Below, in pieces: positions 1 through 7,092 of a DNA stretch of 39,618 nucleotides. The stretch comes from Novosphingobium sp. (lineage in GTDB: Bacteria > Pseudomonadota > Alphaproteobacteria > Sphingomonadales > Sphingomonadaceae): positions 1-39,618 of the forward strand of contig JAUYQH010000150.1 in assembly GCA_030697365.1 (NCBI GenBank), read 5' to 3'. The notes below the pieces were generated by a model. The model was not told the DNA's origin. It ran no database searches and saw only the letters and a list, made by a program, of their open reading frames with translations. The position numbers and the translations under genes are program-made. Positions within the stretch are counted from its first letter, which is position 1. Each line of letters opens with the position of its first letter.

Positions 1-1
1 G

Positions 2-196
2 GCCTACGACGACCGGCGGATCGCGGCGGCGAAGGGCACGATCTTCGCGTCGGGCTGCACCAGCTGGTACCTCGATCGCGAGGGCGTTCCGATGACCTGG
101 CCGTGGAGCTATCAGGCGTTCGCCGAAGCCATGGCCAACCCGGTGCTCGCCGACATGGAGCGCCGCGGCGCGCCCGCGCTCAGCGCCGCAGCATGA
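2..196 (+). CDS. C-terminal end of a flavin-containing (Baeyer-Villiger-type) monooxygenase, partial
   Basis: Only the last 64 residues are inside the window; the gene begins upstream. The reading frame opens at base 2 and stops with TGA at 194-196. The stretch GCTSWYLDREG followed by a Trp-Pro-Trp segment is typical of the C-terminal region of FAD/NADPH monooxygenases of the cyclohexanone-monooxygenase group, which insert oxygen next to a ketone or oxidise soft heteroatoms in the cytoplasm. The nucleotide-binding motifs lie outside the window, so the subfamily and substrate cannot be judged. Its last 17 bases overlap the end of the convergent TetR gene, an arrangement that suggests long association of the two. 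Confidence 0.7.
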   Translation, partial: AYDDRRIAAAKGTIFASGCTSWYLDREGVPMTWPWSYQAFAEAMANPVLADMERRGAPALSAAA

Positions 197-800
197 GCGC
201 GGCGGCGGCGATGCGGTGGAGCAGCGCGCGGAACCGGGCGAGCTCTTGAGGATCGCCCGGATCGTAGCGCCGACTTTCGCCGATCTGGCCGCCGTTGCAG
301 ACGTAGAACAACACCGAGCCGGCGACCCCGTTGAGGAAGTGCATCGGCGCGATCGGAGCGAACGCACCCGCTTCGGTGCCAGCGGCGATCACGTGCTCGA
401 TGTCCTCGAGCGCGGAGTTGGAGAACTGGGTCGGGTCGCCGTGACGCGGGGTGACGTCGGCGACGAGGCGCTGGATGATCCGCGCCGCGGTGGGCCGCGC
501 GACCATGAAGTCGAGCCAGGCGTCGAGCAGCGCGATCACCCGTTCGAACGGATCGGCGCAGACCGAGGTACGCGTTTCCGAAAACGCGTGCATCGAAGCG
601 AAAATGTCGGCCTCGACCGCGTCGTAGAGCTCCTGCTTGGCGGCGAAGTAATAGACGATCGACGGGCGGCGGATGCCGACCGCGTTTGCCACGTCCTCGA
701 GCCGCGCGGCGGCATAGCCGACTTCGGCGAAGACGGCCTCCGCAGCCTCGAGGATCGCCTGGCGCGTCACCTCGCCCTTGGCATGCTTGATCGGCTTCAT
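180..800 (-). CDS. TetR/AcrR-family transcriptional regulator
   Basis: A 206-residue protein with the TetR plan: an N-terminal DNA-binding domain at about residues 10-60, including LEDVANAVGIRRPSIVYYFA and the following KQELYDAV helix, then a helical ligand-binding domain of about 140 residues. Such proteins are usually repressors released by a small molecule. The ATG at 800 is preceded by a GGGAG ribosome site. The gene is divergent from the TonB-receptor gene; the 131-bp gap holds a long palindrome that is its probable operator. It converges with the monooxygenase at 2-196. The ligand is unknown; by position it may be the transported compound or an oxidation product. Confidence 0.88.
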   Translation of the reverse strand: MKPIKHAKGEVTRQAILEAAEAVFAEVGYAAARLEDVANAVGIRRPSIVYYFAAKQELYDAVEADIFASMHAFSETRTSVCADPFERVIALLDAWLDFMVARPTAARIIQRLVADVTPRHGDPTQFSNSALEDIEHVIAAGTEAGAFAPIAPMHFLNGVAGSVLFYVCNGGQIGESRRYDPGDPQELARFRALLHRIAAAALMLRR

Positions 801-857
801 CGCCCACTCCCTTACCGCTTGCGCGAGGCCCCGCGCAATCTCCGCTTGCTATTCTAC

Positions 858-890
858 CTTCATGTAGGTAGATCGTCTACCATCATGAAG
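858..890. promoter_or_regulatory. 33-bp near-perfect palindrome, probable TetR operator
   Basis: Two 15-base arms, CTTCATGTAGGTAGA and TCTACCATCATGAAG, flank a TCG centre; 13 of 15 arm positions pair. The site lies 57 bp from the TetR start and 41 bp from the receptor start, so a bound dimer could control both divergent promoters. A second nested match, TCTACCT/AGGTAGA, spans 853-872. The operator role is inferred from symmetry and position. Confidence 0.7.
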
Positions 891-931
891 GCGGACTCGC
901 TGAGCCGGCTGCATTTTCGGGAGGGAAGAGC

Positions 932-3109
932 ATGTTGGTTGGCAAGATCTTGACGAGCGGAGTTCTCGCAGGCTCGGCTTCGATGCTGGCGCTGGCCGCG
1001 CCCGCCGCGGCGCAGGACGCCGCCGACCAGCCCAGCGACGGCATCGAGGAAATCATCGTCACCGCCCAGAAGCGCGCCGAATCGCTCCAGGACACGCCGA
1101 TCTCGATCGCCGCGTTCAACGCCGAGGATCTCGAGGCCAAGGGCATCACCGGGCTGACCGACTTGCGCGCGCAAGTCCCCAACCTCCAGCTGACCCCGTT
1201 CCCCAACAACGCCGCGACCACCCAGATCTTCCTGCGCGGGGTCGGCCTGAGCGACGACCAGATCACCCAGGACGGCGGGGTCGCGGTCTATCAGGACGGG
1301 GTCTATGTCGCGCGCAGCCAGGGCCAGGCGCTCGAAGTCGCCGAACTGGAGCGCGTCGAGGTGTTGCGCGGGCCGCAAGGCACGCTCTACGGCCGTAATG
1401 CCACCGGCGGCGCGATCAACTTCATCACCCGCAAGCCCGACCTCGGCGAATTCGGCTTCAAGGGCCAGGTCAGCATCGGCAACTACGACATCCGCAAGCT
1501 CAAGGCGGCGGTCAACGTGCCGGTCGGCGAGCGCCTCGCGGCGCGGTTCTCGTACCTCAATTCAAAGCAGGACGGCTTCGTCCGCAACCTCGGCACCGGG
1601 GTCAAGCGGTTCGGCGACAAGGACCGCCAGGCATTTCGCGGCGACGTGCTGTGGCAGCCGCTCGACGCGCTGAGCCTGCGCTACGCCTACGATCGTTCGG
1701 AAATTCAGGACACCCCGGTGTTCGTCGCCTTCTCGCCGCTCCACCCGCTCAGGGCCGATCGTCCGACCGCGGGCAGCCCTCTGGTCCGCGACCTGCTGCG
1801 CAACGACATCGTCACCCAGGGTCATTCGCTGACCGCCGAATGGGAGGCCGCCGACAGCCTCACCATTCGTTCGATCACCGCTTACCGCAAGCTCGACAAC
1901 TTCCAGAACCAGAACTACCTGACCGGCGTGCTCGGCCCGACGCCGCTGCAGAATAACATGAGCCGGCTGCTCCAGAACCAGTGGAGCCAGGAGCTCCAGC
2001 TGGTCGGCGACCTGCTCGACGACCAGGTCGAGTACGTGCTCGGCGCCTATTATTTCGACGAGGACGGCAGCAACTTCTCGAACAGCTTCAGCCCGCCGAC
2101 CGCGACCCGCAGCTTCACCACCGCGACGATCGCCAACCGCTCGTACGCGGTGTTTGGCCAGGCGACCTTCCGCCCCGAATGGTTCGAGCGCAAGCTCGCG
2201 CTGACGCTCGGCGCGCGGCACAGCTGGGACAAGCGCGAGGCGACGCTGGTGCGCTCGACTCAGGTCGGCGCCGGGCCGGTCACGCCGGTCCCCGGGGTTG
2301 GCGACGGAAGCCGCAGTTTCCGCAACTTCAGCCCCAGCGTCACCCTCGGCTTCGACGTCAGCGACGACATCCACACATACGTCAAGGCGGTGCGCGGCTA
2401 CAAATCGGGCGGCTTCAACATCCGCGCCAGCTCGATCGCCAGGTTCAACGACGGCTTCGAGCCGGAAACGCTGTGGTCCTATGAAGCGGGGCTGAAAAGC
2501 CAATTCCTCGACGACCGCGTGCGCTTCAACGTCGCCGGGTTCCATTCGAAGTATCGCGACATCCAGATCAACGTCCAGTCGGACCCGACCAACGCCCGGA
2601 TCACCGACGTGCTCAACGCCGGCTCGGCGACGGTCAACGGGGTCGAGGCCGACCTGACCCTCGCTCCGTCGCGCAACCTTCGCGTCGGTCTCAACTACGG
2701 CTTCCTCGATCCCAGCTACGACGAGATCCTCGACGCGCGCGGGGTCGATATTTCGCCGAACTTCCGCTTCACCCAGTCGCCGCGCCATACCCTGGCGGCC
2801 GACATCACATACGACCTGCCGCGGCTGCCGATCGGCCGGCTCACCGCCAACATCGGCTACACGATGCAGAGCGAAAAATTCTCGAGCTCGACGATCGCCC
2901 AGGGCAAGTTCATCATCGGCGATTACGGCCTGCTCAACGCGCGGCTGACGCTGGCCGAGATTCCCGGCCTGAACGGAGTCAAGCTGGCGGCCTGGGCGCG
3001 CAACATCGCCGACAAGGAATACTATGTATTCCAGTTCAACATCGGCCGCCCCGGCGCGATCTTCGGCGAGCCGCGCACGTATGGCCTCGACCTGATCGCC
3101 GAGTTCTGA
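932..3109 (+). CDS. TonB-dependent outer-membrane receptor
   Basis: A 725-residue outer-membrane transporter that would import a ligand using TonB-ExbBD energy. Residues 1-28 form a Sec signal peptide ending APAAAQ. A TonB-box-like EEIIVTAQKR follows at about 39-48. The plug domain includes VEVLRGPQGTLYGRNATGGA near residue 150, and the rest is a beta-barrel ending in phenylalanine (IAEF), as outer-membrane proteins usually do. Length matches the sphingomonad catabolic receptor group. The ATG at 932 follows a GGGAGG site 7 bases upstream. It is the first gene of a tightly packed run: the next gene starts 2 bases after its stop. The substrate is not readable from sequence; neighbours suggest an esterified organic compound rather than iron. 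Confidence 0.93.
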   Translation: MLVGKILTSGVLAGSASMLALAAPAAAQDAADQPSDGIEEIIVTAQKRAESLQDTPISIAAFNAEDLEAKGITGLTDLRAQVPNLQLTPFPNNAATTQIFLRGVGLSDDQITQDGGVAVYQDGVYVARSQGQALEVAELERVEVLRGPQGTLYGRNATGGAINFITRKPDLGEFGFKGQVSIGNYDIRKLKAAVNVPVGERLAARFSYLNSKQDGFVRNLGTGVKRFGDKDRQAFRGDVLWQPLDALSLRYAYDRSEIQDTPVFVAFSPLHPLRADRPTAGSPLVRDLLRNDIVTQGHSLTAEWEAADSLTIRSITAYRKLDNFQNQNYLTGVLGPTPLQNNMSRLLQNQWSQELQLVGDLLDDQVEYVLGAYYFDEDGSNFSNSFSPPTATRSFTTATIANRSYAVFGQATFRPEWFERKLALTLGARHSWDKREATLVRSTQVGAGPVTPVPGVGDGSRSFRNFSPSVTLGFDVSDDIHTYVKAVRGYKSGGFNIRASSIARFNDGFEPETLWSYEAGLKSQFLDDRVRFNVAGFHSKYRDIQINVQSDPTNARITDVLNAGSATVNGVEADLTLAPSRNLRVGLNYGFLDPSYDEILDARGVDISPNFRFTQSPRHTLAADITYDLPRLPIGRLTANIGYTMQSEKFSSSTIAQGKFIIGDYGLLNARLTLAEIPGLNGVKLAAWARNIADKEYYVFQFNIGRPGAIFGEPRTYGLDLIAEF

Positions 3110-3111
3110 GC

Positions 3112-4119
3112 GTGCGCGTCCGCCTCGCGCTGATTGCCGCCGCCGCGCTGGCTTCGGCCGGCTGCGCTCACGCTCCGGAGCCCGCCTACGTCGCCGGCGC
3201 GGCGGACGTGGCGCGCACCAACCGGGCGTTCCCGGGCGACGACGACTTCGCGTTCGTCGTGCTCGGCGACCGCACCGGCCGCCACCGCCCCGGCGTGTTC
3301 GAGGCGGCGATCGACCGGGTCGAGGCGCTCCATCCCGACTTCGTCATCAATATCGGCGACCTGATCGAGGGCAACACCGAGGACCGGGCCCTGCTCAGCC
3401 GCGAATGGGACGAGATCGAGGCCTTCATCGGGCGCCTTGGAATTCCGTTCTTCCACGTGCCTGGCAATCATGACCTTACCAACCCGGTTCAGCTGACCGA
3501 ATGGCGCGAGCGGTTCGGCGCGCCGTATTACAGCTTCACTTACAAGGACGTGCTGTTCCTCGTGCTCGACACCGAGGACCCGCCGCAAGCCAAGATCGCG
3601 CGCACCCCGCTGGTGCGCGAGTACGGCGCCGAGGCAATGGGCAAGGTGATGGCCGCGCTCCAGGATCCCGATCGGCTCGCCGCCCTCGTCGCCGCCGAGC
3701 CGCGCCTGGCCGAGCTGGCGCGCAAGATCGTCGCTTCGGAGAACGTCGCGTTCAGCGCCGAGCAGCTGGCGATGGTCCACCGCGCGCTGGCCGACAACCC
3801 GTCGCCGCGCTGGACATTCGTGCTGTTCCACCGCCCGGCGTGGAAGGTCGACAGCCCCGCGTTCCGCGAGATTGAGGCGATGCTCGCCGGCCGGCCCTAC
3901 ACCGTGTTCGCCGGGCATTATCACAAGTATGCCTATGAAGGCCGCGCCGGCCGCGACTACATCCAGCTCGGCACTACCGGCGGGATGCCCGGCGGCGCGG
4001 TCGACGATCCCAACGTCGTCGACCACGTGATGTGGGTGGCGATGACCGGCGACGCCCCGCGGATCAGCAATATCCGGCTCGACGGCTTGTTCGGCCGACG
4101 CGGGCCCGGCAAGGATTGA
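3112..4119 (+). CDS. Calcineurin-like metallophosphoesterase, predicted lipoprotein
   Basis: A 335-residue phosphoesterase of the binuclear-metal calcineurin-like fold. Visible metal-site motifs are GDRTG (Asp53), NIGDLIEG (Asp83), PGNHD (Asn119-His120), FHRPAW and GHYHKY. The first motif lacks the usual D-x-H histidine, as in some branches of the family. The N-terminus is hydrophobic and ends in SAGC (Cys18), a lipobox that would anchor it facing the periplasm. The start is GTG at 3112, 2 bases after the receptor stop, implying co-translation. Expected activity is hydrolysis of a phosphate mono- or diester outside the cytoplasm; the substrate is unknown. It could serve with the SurE-like protein downstream to strip phosphate from the imported compound. 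Confidence 0.85.
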   Translation: MRVRLALIAAAALASAGCAHAPEPAYVAGAADVARTNRAFPGDDDFAFVVLGDRTGRHRPGVFEAAIDRVEALHPDFVINIGDLIEGNTEDRALLSREWDEIEAFIGRLGIPFFHVPGNHDLTNPVQLTEWRERFGAPYYSFTYKDVLFLVLDTEDPPQAKIARTPLVREYGAEAMGKVMAALQDPDRLAALVAAEPRLAELARKIVASENVAFSAEQLAMVHRALADNPSPRWTFVLFHRPAWKVDSPAFREIEAMLAGRPYTVFAGHYHKYAYEGRAGRDYIQLGTTGGMPGGAVDDPNVVDHVMWVAMTGDAPRISNIRLDGLFGRRGPGKD

Positions 4120-4124
4120 CCCCA

Positions 4125-4886
4125 ATGATCAAGCCCAGCCCTTCCACCGCGGTGATCGTCACCGGCGGCGCCTCGGGGATCGGCCGAGCTTGCGCGCGCG
4201 CGCTCGCCGAGGCCGGCCGCGCGGTCGCGCTGTGGGACATCGACGCCGCCAAGGCGGCGCGCGAGGCGGCGGCCATCGGTGCGGAGTTCGGCGTCAAGAC
4301 GGTCGCGGTCGGCATCGATCTGACCGACCTCGCCGCCTATCCCCAGGCGATCGCGCGCAGCCGCGAGGCGATGGGTCCGGTCGGCGGGCTGGTCCACGCC
4401 GCCGGGATCGTCGACACCGGCTCGCTCGAGGGGATCACGCCCGAAACCTGGGCGGCGGGGATCGACACCCACTTGCGCCCGCTGGCGCTGCTGACCCAGG
4501 CATTGCTGCCCGATCTCGCGGCCAACCCTGGCTCGGCCATCGTCGCTATCGCCTCGATCAACGCCACGCTCGGCAACGCGGTCAACCCGATCTACAGCGC
4601 CGCCAAGGGCGGGATGCTGTCGCTGGTCCGCAGCCTCGCCGACCGTCTGGCGCGCGACGGCGTGCGGATCAACGCGGTCTCGCCCGGGCAGATCCGCACC
4701 CCGATGATGCAGCCCGCGCTCGACGCGCTCCCCGACGGCACGTTCGAGAAGCGCATCCTGCTCGGCCGGCTGGGCGAGCCCGACGAGGTGGGCCGCGTCG
4801 TGCGCTTCCTGCTGTCGGACGAAGCCAGCTACATCACCGCCGCGGATCTGGTCGTCGACGGCGGCAACATCTCGTCGCAACGCTGA
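4125..4886 (+). CDS. Short-chain dehydrogenase/reductase (SDR)
   Basis: A 253-residue classical SDR using NAD(P)H. The cofactor motif TGGASGIG is at about residues 14-21. The second motif reads VHAAG instead of NNAG. The catalytic Ser lies in IASIN and the YSAAK pair follows about a dozen residues later. The C-terminal YITAADLVVDGG is typical. I chose the ATG at 4125, which lies 5 bases after the upstream stop; the open frame extends to 4032, but that part overlaps the phosphoesterase. It probably oxidises or reduces an alcohol/ketone in the same pathway as the upstream monooxygenase. It is cytoplasmic, whereas its two flanking genes encode exported hydrolases. Confidence 0.9.
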   Translation: MIKPSPSTAVIVTGGASGIGRACARALAEAGRAVALWDIDAAKAAREAAAIGAEFGVKTVAVGIDLTDLAAYPQAIARSREAMGPVGGLVHAAGIVDTGSLEGITPETWAAGIDTHLRPLALLTQALLPDLAANPGSAIVAIASINATLGNAVNPIYSAAKGGMLSLVRSLADRLARDGVRINAVSPGQIRTPMMQPALDALPDGTFEKRILLGRLGEPDEVGRVVRFLLSDEASYITAADLVVDGGNISSQR

Positions 4887-4897
4887 GGAACTCCTGC

Positions 4898-5785
4898 ATG
4901 ATCCCCCCCCGGACACGAATCGCCATTGCCTGCGCCGCGCTGCTCCTCTGCGGCGCGGCCGCGCCCGCGCAGAATACGGGGCAGATCGAACCGCCGCTGC
5001 GGATTCTCGTCACCAACGACGATGGCGTCTCGGCCGAGGGCATCGCCGCGCTGGCCGAGGCGCTGCGGCCGATCGCCGACGTGGTGGTCGCCGCCCCGGC
5101 CGAGGACAACTCGGGCCGCAGCCAGTCGCTGACGATCTTCTCGCGCCCGCTGGCGGTCGACACTTTGGCTCCGGTCAACGGTGTGCCGCGCTACGCGGTC
5201 CATGGGACGCCCGCCGATTCGGTGGTGTTCGGGCTGCTCGAGCTGGGCAAGCACCGCCCGTTCGACATGGTCGTCTCAGGCGTCAACCACGGCGAGAACG
5301 TCGGCAGCGCGGTCCACGTCTCGGGCACCGTCGGCGCCGCGCGCCAGGCGGTGATGCTCGGGGTTCCGGGAATCGCGGTTTCGCAGCAGGTTGTCCGCGA
5401 CGGGAAATACGACTTCACCGGCGCCGCGCGCTTCGCCGCCGGGCTGGCACGCGAGCTCCACGCGATGGGCGACAAGGCGCCGCGGTTCGTCTCGGTCAAC
5501 GTCCCGACGGTGGCCAGGGGGGTGCGCTTCGTCCCCGCCGGCGGTGCGCCGTTCGAAATGGCCGGCTTGCGCCAGACCGCAGGCACCACGCCGGGCACCA
5601 CCAACTACCGCGTCGAATTTCGCCCGACCGCCGCCCCGCCCGCCGGTTCCGACACCGCCGAGCTCGCGGCGGGCATGATCACCGTCTCGGTGCTCAGCCT
5701 CGACACCACCGATCGCCGGGCGACCGCCGCGCTCGCCAAGCAGCTGGGCAAGCGGCCCGGCCTCGCGCTTCGCAGCGCCGAGTAG
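4898..5785 (+). CDS. surE-like: SurE-like 5'/3'-nucleotidase with an export signal
   Basis: A 295-residue protein with the SurE fold: VTNDDGVSAEGI (the acidic metal-binding NDDG), NSGRSQSLTI, HGTPADSVVFGL and a SGVNHGENVG segment are all present in order. SurE enzymes remove phosphate from nucleoside monophosphates or other phosphate esters and are normally cytoplasmic, about 250 residues. This one begins with a clear signal peptide (residues 1-25, hydrophobic, ending APAQ), so it is probably periplasmic. The ATG at 4898 follows a GAGGA that overlaps the SDR stop codon. Housekeeping SurE usually sits beside pcm/nlpD; that context is absent, so this is likely a specialised paralogue. Confidence 0.85.
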   Translation: MIPPRTRIAIACAALLLCGAAAPAQNTGQIEPPLRILVTNDDGVSAEGIAALAEALRPIADVVVAAPAEDNSGRSQSLTIFSRPLAVDTLAPVNGVPRYAVHGTPADSVVFGLLELGKHRPFDMVVSGVNHGENVGSAVHVSGTVGAARQAVMLGVPGIAVSQQVVRDGKYDFTGAARFAAGLARELHAMGDKAPRFVSVNVPTVARGVRFVPAGGAPFEMAGLRQTAGTTPGTTNYRVEFRPTAAPPAGSDTAELAAGMITVSVLSLDTTDRRATAALAKQLGKRPGLALRSAE

Positions 5786-5836
5786 GCATCAACAACCGGG
5801 CTTGCGGCGGACCCATCCCAGGCTAGAGGTCCGCCG

Positions 5837-6811
5837 ATGACCGCCAAACTCCCCAGCGCCGACTTCCGCACCGCCCTGAGTGCTTTTGCCACCGGGGTGA
5901 CGATCGTTACCGCCAGCGACGGCGCGGGCAACGACGTCGGGGTCACCGCCAACAGCTTCAACTCGGTCTCGCTCGACCCGCCGATGGTGCTGTGGAGCCT
6001 GGCGCGCAAGTCGACCAGCCTGGCAGCGTTCAGCGCGGCGAGCCATTTTGCGGTGCATATCCTCGCCGCCGACCAGGAAATTCTTTCGAACCGTTTCGCC
6101 AAGCCCGGCGAACACAAATTCGCCGGGCTCGAACTGGTGCGCGGCGTGGGCGGCGCTCCGCTGCTCGACGGGACCACGGCGCGCTTCGAATGCCGCACCG
6201 CCTATCAGTATGACGGCGGCGACCACGTGATCTTCGTCGGGGAAGTGATCGAGTTCAACGCCAGCGGGCGCTCGCCGCTGCTATTCCACGGCGGTCGTTA
6301 CGGACTCGCCGCGCGCAAGGCGGCGGCGCTTTCGGAGGCGTCGCAGGCGGACGAAACCTCGGACTCGTTCGGCGAGGACTTCATCGGCTACCTGCTCGGC
6401 CGCGCGCACTACCAGCTTTACGCGGGCATCCGCCCGGTCATGGATGAACTGGGGGTCGATCTGCTCGATCACTTCGTGCTCAGCACGCTCGGGGCCGGCG
6501 GCCCGCGCACGCTGACCGAGATCGAGGCGGTGATCGGCTACACCGGCAGTCACGTCACGCCCGAGCGCGCCCAGGCGCTGGCCGCGCGCGGGCTGGTCGA
6601 ATTTGCCGGCGAGGCCGCGCCGTTGACCTTGACCGAGGCGGGTCGCTGCGCATTCCTCGAGCTGACCACCGCCGCCAAAGCGATCGAGGAAAACGTGCTG
6701 GAACTGCTCGACGAGGGCGAGATCGCGGTGCTGCGCCACCTCCTCAAACACGTCATCCGCGGTACCGATACCGGTCTGCCCGACTTGTGGCGGGCGAGCG
6801 GCCGGACCTAG
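5837..6811 (+). CDS. Flavin reductase with C-terminal MarR-like domain
   Basis: A 324-residue two-domain protein. Residues 1 to about 160 are a flavin reductase-like domain (ALSAFATGVTIVTA, VTANSFNSVSLDPPM, HFAVHILAADQ), which uses NAD(P)H to supply reduced FMN/FAD to a partner monooxygenase. Residues about 185-320 resemble a MarR winged-helix fold (LGVDLLDHFVLSTL, then LTEIEAVIGYTGSHVTPERAQALAARGLV). The same layout occurs in the reductase C1 of Acinetobacter p-hydroxyphenylacetate hydroxylase, where the extra domain senses the aromatic substrate and controls reductase activity. No oxygenase partner is inside the window. It follows SurE by 51 bases and probably belongs to the same run. The ATG at 5837 is the natural start. 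Confidence 0.85.
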   Translation: MTAKLPSADFRTALSAFATGVTIVTASDGAGNDVGVTANSFNSVSLDPPMVLWSLARKSTSLAAFSAASHFAVHILAADQEILSNRFAKPGEHKFAGLELVRGVGGAPLLDGTTARFECRTAYQYDGGDHVIFVGEVIEFNASGRSPLLFHGGRYGLAARKAAALSEASQADETSDSFGEDFIGYLLGRAHYQLYAGIRPVMDELGVDLLDHFVLSTLGAGGPRTLTEIEAVIGYTGSHVTPERAQALAARGLVEFAGEAAPLTLTEAGRCAFLELTTAAKAIEENVLELLDEGEIAVLRHLLKHVIRGTDTGLPDLWRASGRT

Positions 6812-7030
6812 AGCGGAAGCGTCCAAGCTGACTCTCCTCCGTTGGCCCTGACGAGGCGCCAAGGCCGAAGGCCGAAAGGCCATCCCGAACAATCTTGCGC
6901 AACGCTGAGCGGTTCGAGGCTGGCCTTTGCTGCGCTCTGTCCCGCCTCACCACGAACGGATCGATTCAGAAAGCCGATGCTCGAGACCTGGTCGCGCGGT
7001 GACTTGGCCATTGCAAATCGTCCGAGGCCA

Positions 7031-7059
7031 TTGCTCCGTACGCTACTATCCAGTACAGA
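7031..7059 (+). promoter_or_regulatory. Promoter of sulfatase A with embedded operator
   Basis: A candidate sigma-70 promoter: TTGCTC at 7031-7036, a 17-bp spacer, and TACAGA at 7054-7059. The spacer and the -10 box contain GTACGCTACTATCCAGTACA (7038-7057), which differs at only two positions from the sequence in the promoter of sulfatase B on the other strand. This is the best match for a shared repressor site, presumably of the double TetR protein at 9371-10627. The rest of the 281-bp gap upstream of sulfatase A shows no gene. Confidence 0.6.
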
Positions 7060-7092
7060 CGACTCAAGGTCCCTCAACTTCACGGAGTCGCA

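Noticed and set aside
1562..2788. Long minus-strand open frame opposite the TonB receptor
   Set aside because: It mirrors a clear TonB-dependent receptor; its product is Arg/Val/Glu-rich with no family features, a normal effect of high GC content.
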